This document shows positions 60,106-64,000 of a stretch of DNA of 64,000 bases, piece by piece. The notes under the pieces were generated by a model, which was not told the DNA's origin, ran no database searches, and saw only the letters and a list, made by a program, of their open reading frames with translations. This DNA comes from an uncultured Lachnospiraceae bacterium (lineage in GTDB: Bacteria; Bacillota; Clostridia; Lachnospirales; Lachnospiraceae): the NCBI GenBank assembly GCA_910578645.1, contig CAJTQI010000002.1, positions 372,001-436,000 of the forward strand, read 5' to 3'. A program made the translations under genes and the position numbers. How positions within the stretch are numbered: position 1 is the first letter of the stretch; every line of letters begins with the position of its first letter.

Positions 60106-61845
60106 ATGAAAGAAGAGGAGTGGCAGCAGGGGCGTATGGAAAAATTCAAAAGAGAAACAAAGCATGGCTATGAAAAGGAAAAAACAGGTCGGACAGCCAC
60201 AAGAAAGAAGGTTGCAAAGACAGTGATTGCGGTGTTTACAGCGATGACGCTAGCACTTTTTGTTGCACTTGTTGGCCAGGGACATATACTGTATGCGGAG
60301 GCAGCAGGACGTCCGGTAGAAATCAAGTTCTGTACAATTTCAGGTTCTGACGTGTTGTGCCAGATTAGTGCGGGGAGTGTCCCCGCAAGCGACGACGGAA
60401 AATATTATGTCTATGCGGACGAGGTATACCAGGACGGTCCCACGGGCGAAGTGGTTGCCAAGGTTGATGCCGGCTCTTCCGTGACGGCGAGTTTCCCGTT
60501 ACGCTATAATACCGGGGAGTCTAACTTAAGCCGTAAATTTTTGATTGCGGTGAAGAGGGGTGGGCAGATGGTGCAGGTCAGTGACGAGCACTATATCACG
60601 AACCCGGAAGCGGTTGCCTCCCATACGGCGGCGCGCAAGGATACAGGATTAAAGGGCATTCTGCCTGACCTTACCAAGTCTTCCAAAGAAGAGATGCAGG
60701 AGCTTGGCATTAAGCAGATTGTGTACAATATGTATGTGGATGATATTTGTGCCGACGCATCGGTTCCCGGTGCAATACCTTTTGAGTATAATGGACAGAC
60801 ATGGTATTTTAACGGCGGTATGGTGAATAAGTTTGACTCCATGATTCGCAGCTTTAATGTCTATGGGATGCAGGTTACCATGGTACTTTTAAACGGCGGT
60901 AAGGGTGCATACTCGCAAGACCTTGTTCACCCGATGGCGCAGGACGGCGATTGCCCGGGCTATGCGCTGAATGTGGAAGATGCGGGTGCGGTTGCCCATC
61001 TTAAGGCGGTGGGGGCGTTTTTAGCGCAGCGTTACTCAGGCCATTTTGACTGTGGACAGGTAGACAACTGGATTGTGGGCAATGAGGTGAACGCCAGGAC
61101 TTCATGGTGGTATACAAATTCTACGTCACTGGACTTTAATGTCAATATTTATGTGAAAGCATTCCGTATTCTTTACAATGAGATGAAGAGCCAGAATGCC
61201 AATGTCAGGATATACAATTCGATTGACCAGGAGTGGAACCGGAAATCGAATCCGGGTAGTTTCCTTGCCAAAGAGTATCTTGACCAGTTTAACTATTACA
61301 TGGTGCGGGAAGGCAATATCGACTGGGGACTTTCCTATCATCCTTATAATTCCCCGCTCTATGACCCCTATGCCTGGAATGGGCCGGCCGTGTGGGTGCA
61401 GGACAGCATCTCCACACCTTATATCACGATGCAGAATATTGATATTCTCATAGACTATATGCATCAGCCGAAGTTTTTGAGTCCTAGCGGGGATGTGAGG
61501 AGTATTTCCCTGGCCGAGATTGGGTTTACGTCTAGTTTCGGGGATGACAAGCAGGAGGCGTCGGTGGCCTACGGCTATTTGAAAGCGGCCTCTCTTCCCG
61601 ATGTGGATGCTTTTATGTTGTTCCGCCAGACCGATGACGCCCACGAGATGGAGAGCCATTTGGCGCTTGGCCTGTATGACTTAAACGGCAATAAGAAACC
61701 TGCCTACTATATTTATAAAGATTTGGGCACTGCCAACGAGGCCACGGCGAAAGCGCGCGCTTCGGAGATTATCGGCATGGATATTGACCGGATGATTAGC
61801 GAGAATGTCATGTGGACCAGAGGCGGTAATGGAGTAGTGAATTAA
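60106..61845 (+). CDS. Secreted clan GH-A-like glycoside hydrolase (DUF5722-like)
   Basis: A 579-residue exported protein. A long basic N-terminus precedes a signal peptide or anchor (TVIAVFTAMTLALFVALVG, about residues 41-59). Residues 60-170 are beta-rich, and 180-540 resemble a TIM barrel: an Asn-Glu motif WIVGNEVNA, with E327 as candidate acid/base, then WGLSYHPYN, and ISLAEIGFTS with E471 as candidate nucleophile. This NE...E layout is that of clan GH-A. The family name DUF5722 is from memory. Start is 60106 or 60136. It may act on the cell's own wall or on a host or dietary glycan; the substrate is unknown. Confidence 0.72.
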   Translation: MKEEEWQQGRMEKFKRETKHGYEKEKTGRTATRKKVAKTVIAVFTAMTLALFVALVGQGHILYAEAAGRPVEIKFCTISGSDVLCQISAGSVPASDDGKYYVYADEVYQDGPTGEVVAKVDAGSSVTASFPLRYNTGESNLSRKFLIAVKRGGQMVQVSDEHYITNPEAVASHTAARKDTGLKGILPDLTKSSKEEMQELGIKQIVYNMYVDDICADASVPGAIPFEYNGQTWYFNGGMVNKFDSMIRSFNVYGMQVTMVLLNGGKGAYSQDLVHPMAQDGDCPGYALNVEDAGAVAHLKAVGAFLAQRYSGHFDCGQVDNWIVGNEVNARTSWWYTNSTSLDFNVNIYVKAFRILYNEMKSQNANVRIYNSIDQEWNRKSNPGSFLAKEYLDQFNYYMVREGNIDWGLSYHPYNSPLYDPYAWNGPAVWVQDSISTPYITMQNIDILIDYMHQPKFLSPSGDVRSISLAEIGFTSSFGDDKQEASVAYGYLKAASLPDVDAFMLFRQTDDAHEMESHLALGLYDLNGNKKPAYYIYKDLGTANEATAKARASEIIGMDIDRMISENVMWTRGGNGVVN

Positions 61846-61925
61846 AATATGATTATAAAAAGTAACCGATTGTTGTATCCGTTCATACCTTATAGCATAT
61901 GACTGTGCGAGGGAGAACGGTAAAT

Positions 61926-63764
61926 ATGGCAATCGGTTATTTGGTTATGCAGGCACGGACGGCACATGATGCCCTGCCGCTTAACGGTGTTTTTGTCACG
62001 GTGATGGACGATGAAGGAAACCGTGTGTATGAATTGGTGACAGATGACAGTGGAGAGACAAGAAGAGTAGCCTTAGAAACGGTGGACAAGAGTTATTCAC
62101 AGAACCCGGATTTTACGGGAACACCTTATGTGGCTTATAGTGTACTCGCCCAGGCGGAGGGATTTGAACCTTTATATGTCTCTGACATACCTGTTTTTGA
62201 CGGGGAGCTTGCAGTCCTTCCGCTGAATCTTGTACCTTTGCAGGAGCGCCAGAGGAATGCAGAGCCTGCGGAAATCAGGGTGGGTAGTCCGGCGGTGGCG
62301 ATGGAAGGAGAACGGAACCAGGAAGGGACGGTGGACAGTGACTCGTATGTTCTTCGCCAGGTAGTGATTCCAAATCCCATTACGGTTCATCTGGGCACTC
62401 CGGACGCCGCGGCTTCAAATGTGCAGGTTTCTTTTCCTGACTATGTCAAAAATGTTGCCAGCAGCGAAATCTATCCCACTTGGCCGGAGTCGGCGCTTCG
62501 TGCGAATATCTACGCGATTATCACATTTGCATTAAACAGGATATACACCGAATGGTACAGAAGCAGAGGATACAATTTTGATATTACAAGCAGCACTGCC
62601 TATGACCAATATTTTGTGTACGGCAGGCCCATCTATGAGTCCATAAGCAGGATTGTGGATGAGATTTTTAATGAGTATGTCCGCAGACAGGGGCAGAATG
62701 CCCCTTATTTCACGTCTTTTTGTAATGGAACCACAGCTTCCTGCCAGGGGATGTCCCAGTGGGGAACGGTTTCGCTTGCCAACCAGGGATACACCCCGAT
62801 TAGGATTCTGCGGTATTATTACCCCAACGATATTGAAATCGTAGAGACGGATACCATTTCAAATGTGGTGACTTCCTATCCTGGCGCACCGCTCAGAAGG
62901 GGAAGTACCGGATTAGATGTGGAGAGCATACAGACCTACCTGGGCAGAATCAGAAGAAATTATCCGGCAATTCCGGCCATTACGGATGAGACAGGGGTGT
63001 TTGGAAGCAGTACGGAAGCGGCAGTGAGGAAATTCCAGAGTATCTTTAATCTTGCAGTGGACGGCATTGTGGGGAAATCCACCTGGTACAAGATTTCCAG
63101 TCTTTACACGGCGGTCACCAGGCTGGCAGAGCTTGACAGTGAAGGAAATAGCCTTGGGATTGGGACTGTGCCGCCCTCTTCCGTGCTCAGGCAAGGCTCC
63201 AGGGGACAGGATGTGATTACGCTGCAATATCTGTTGAATGTGATTTCCGAATACTATCCGGGTATTCCGGAGGTGGCGCAGGACGGTATTTTCGGGAGCG
63301 GCACCGGGCAGGCGGTGACGGCTTACCAGAGGCGGATGGGCCTGGTGGCCGACGGGATTGTGGGAGCTTCCACATGGAGCTCTCTTTACAGAACTTACCA
63401 AGGTATCCTGCAGAATGTGCAGAAGCCTGTTCCTCCGGCCAATCCTGGCCCGGGTGGCAATACAGTGACCTACACGGTTCAACCAGGCGATACGCTGTGG
63501 CTCTTAGCGAACCGATTTGGCACTACGGTGGATGCCATCATGAAGGAAAACGGATTGACCGGCAGCATATTAAATATTGGTCAGGTTCTCAGGATACCGA
63601 CAGGGCAGCCGTCACAGTATTTTAATTATACGGTTCGTTCCGGTGATACGTTATGGCTCTTAGCCAATCGTTTCGGCACCACAGTGGACGCCATTAAGAG
63701 GATGAACGGACTGACAGGGGATGCGCTGCGGATAGGGCAAGTGCTTAGGATTCCATCTTATTAA
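61926..63764 (+). CDS. SpoIID-like protein with two PG-binding and two LysM domains
   Basis: A 612-residue protein built like the 16509-17774 protein but longer. A beta-rich N-terminal domain (AIGYLVMQARTAHDALPL) is followed by the SpoIID-like part (YVKNVASSEIYPTWPESAL, CQGMSQWGTVSLANQGYTP and ILRYYYP). A first PG_binding_1 domain (DGIVGKSTWYK at its end) and a second (DGIFGSGTGQAVTAYQ) come next, then two near-identical LysM domains (both with GDTLWLLANRFGTTVDAI) at about 522-565 and 570-610. No signal peptide is visible. ATG 61926 has GAGGGAG ten bases upstream; 61899 is rejected. It is terminated by the hairpin at 63833-63877. Confidence 0.82.
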   Translation: MAIGYLVMQARTAHDALPLNGVFVTVMDDEGNRVYELVTDDSGETRRVALETVDKSYSQNPDFTGTPYVAYSVLAQAEGFEPLYVSDIPVFDGELAVLPLNLVPLQERQRNAEPAEIRVGSPAVAMEGERNQEGTVDSDSYVLRQVVIPNPITVHLGTPDAAASNVQVSFPDYVKNVASSEIYPTWPESALRANIYAIITFALNRIYTEWYRSRGYNFDITSSTAYDQYFVYGRPIYESISRIVDEIFNEYVRRQGQNAPYFTSFCNGTTASCQGMSQWGTVSLANQGYTPIRILRYYYPNDIEIVETDTISNVVTSYPGAPLRRGSTGLDVESIQTYLGRIRRNYPAIPAITDETGVFGSSTEAAVRKFQSIFNLAVDGIVGKSTWYKISSLYTAVTRLAELDSEGNSLGIGTVPPSSVLRQGSRGQDVITLQYLLNVISEYYPGIPEVAQDGIFGSGTGQAVTAYQRRMGLVADGIVGASTWSSLYRTYQGILQNVQKPVPPANPGPGGNTVTYTVQPGDTLWLLANRFGTTVDAIMKENGLTGSILNIGQVLRIPTGQPSQYFNYTVRSGDTLWLLANRFGTTVDAIKRMNGLTGDALRIGQVLRIPSY

Positions 63765-63832
63765 GAAAGATTTCGTCCCATTGGGAAAATCCTGGGGAAG
63801 AATGCCTTTGGCCGGGCGGTAGTGTCAGAAGG

Positions 63833-63877
63833 GCGCAAGAGGATAGCTATGTGCATGGAAATCTTCTTGCGCTTTTT
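63833..63877 (+). terminator. Intrinsic terminator after the SpoIID-like LysM gene
   Basis: GCGCAAGAGGAT (63833-63844) pairs with ATCTTCTTGCGC (63861-63872), one pair being G-U, with a 16-base loop, followed by TTTTT (63873-63877). Confidence 0.8.
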
Positions 63878-63933
63878 GCTGGTAGTGTTTTCTGCAAATT
63901 CTGCGCCTGTGTCTTGTCATTAAGAAATATAGA

Positions 63934-63965
63934 TTGACAAATATTTAAACATATGTTTAAATATT
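63934..63965 (+). promoter_or_regulatory. Promoter with a perfect 26-bp palindromic operator at the window edge
   Basis: TTGACA (63934-63939), a perfect -35 box, is immediately followed by a perfect inverted repeat at 63940-63965 (half-site AATATTTAAACAT and its reverse complement). A repressor bound here would lie over the spacer and -10 region. The size and AT-rich half-sites resemble ArsR/SmtB or TetR/MarR-type operators; the regulated gene is outside the window. No coding sequence is called in 63878-64000. Confidence 0.7.
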
Positions 63966-64000
63966 CATATAAAAGCAGCATGTATATATGAACAGGACAT

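Noticed and set aside
1..64000. tRNA and rRNA genes, CRISPR arrays, insertion sequences, prophage or integrase genes
   Set aside because: None was recognised on either strand; there are no regularly spaced identical repeats and no transposase motifs.

Overview
The window looks like chromosome from an anaerobic, low-to-mid GC Firmicute of the class Clostridia, most likely a Lachnospiraceae gut bacterium. Grounds are strong AGGAGG-type ribosome binding sites, frequent TTG/GTG starts, a perfect CIRCE element, a NiCo riboswitch, SpoIID-like and YtaF-like proteins, and large proteins that I recall (not searched) as Lachnospiraceae DUF5716/DUF5717 families. I see no tRNA, rRNA, CRISPR array, insertion sequence or phage gene.

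Region 1 (1-28340) is mostly housekeeping: a Ca2+-type P-ATPase, convergent YtaF, a beta-CASP metallo-hydrolase, thyA and folA, a soluble hybrid histidine kinase, ilvE, a PHP hydrolase, a PrsA-like foldase lipoprotein, htpG under CIRCE control, an FGGY sugar kinase, an oppositely oriented SpoIID-like/peptidoglycan-binding protein, a four-gene operon of unknown function (giant repeat protein, degenerate Hsp70/actin-fold protein, TPR-like protein, coiled-coil membrane protein), then purF and purB.

Region 2 (28500-50730) starts with an XRE repressor gene divergent from a secreted protein gene. Two palindromes, one overlapping the secreted protein's -35 box, lie between them. An AT-rich glycan locus follows: nucleotide-sugar genes (UXS-like decarboxylase, UDP-sugar dehydrogenase, two RfbH-type 3-dehydratases, RfbF), a radical SAM/SPASM enzyme, a DRE-TIM aldolase with an extra C-terminal domain, a YerE-like TPP enzyme, an SDR reductase/epimerase, and a GtrB/GtrA/GT-C membrane glycosylation set. 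Two genes carry long poly-G tracts near their 5' ends: G10 in frame in the radical SAM gene, G9 out of frame in the last glycosyltransferase gene. This suggests slipped-strand phase variation of the surface glycan.

Region 3 (50700-64000) is an envelope and signalling region. A promoter with a highly structured leader drives an FG-GAP secreted protein, an OmpR-type response regulator, a HAMP histidine kinase and a membrane-anchored protein. Then come a fused amidase/polysaccharide deacetylase, two membrane or LysM proteins, a NiCo riboswitch with its CDF metal exporter, a GH-A-like secreted protein, and a SpoIID-like protein with two PG-binding and two LysM domains, paralogous to the one at 16.5-17.8 kb. 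The window ends in a -35 box followed by a perfect 26-bp palindrome, probably the operator of a gene beyond the edge.

Gene calls rest on recognised motifs in the translated sequence. Start sites were chosen from ribosome binding sites and from terminators or promoters that exclude upstream starts. Family names for poorly characterised proteins are from memory and were not searched.
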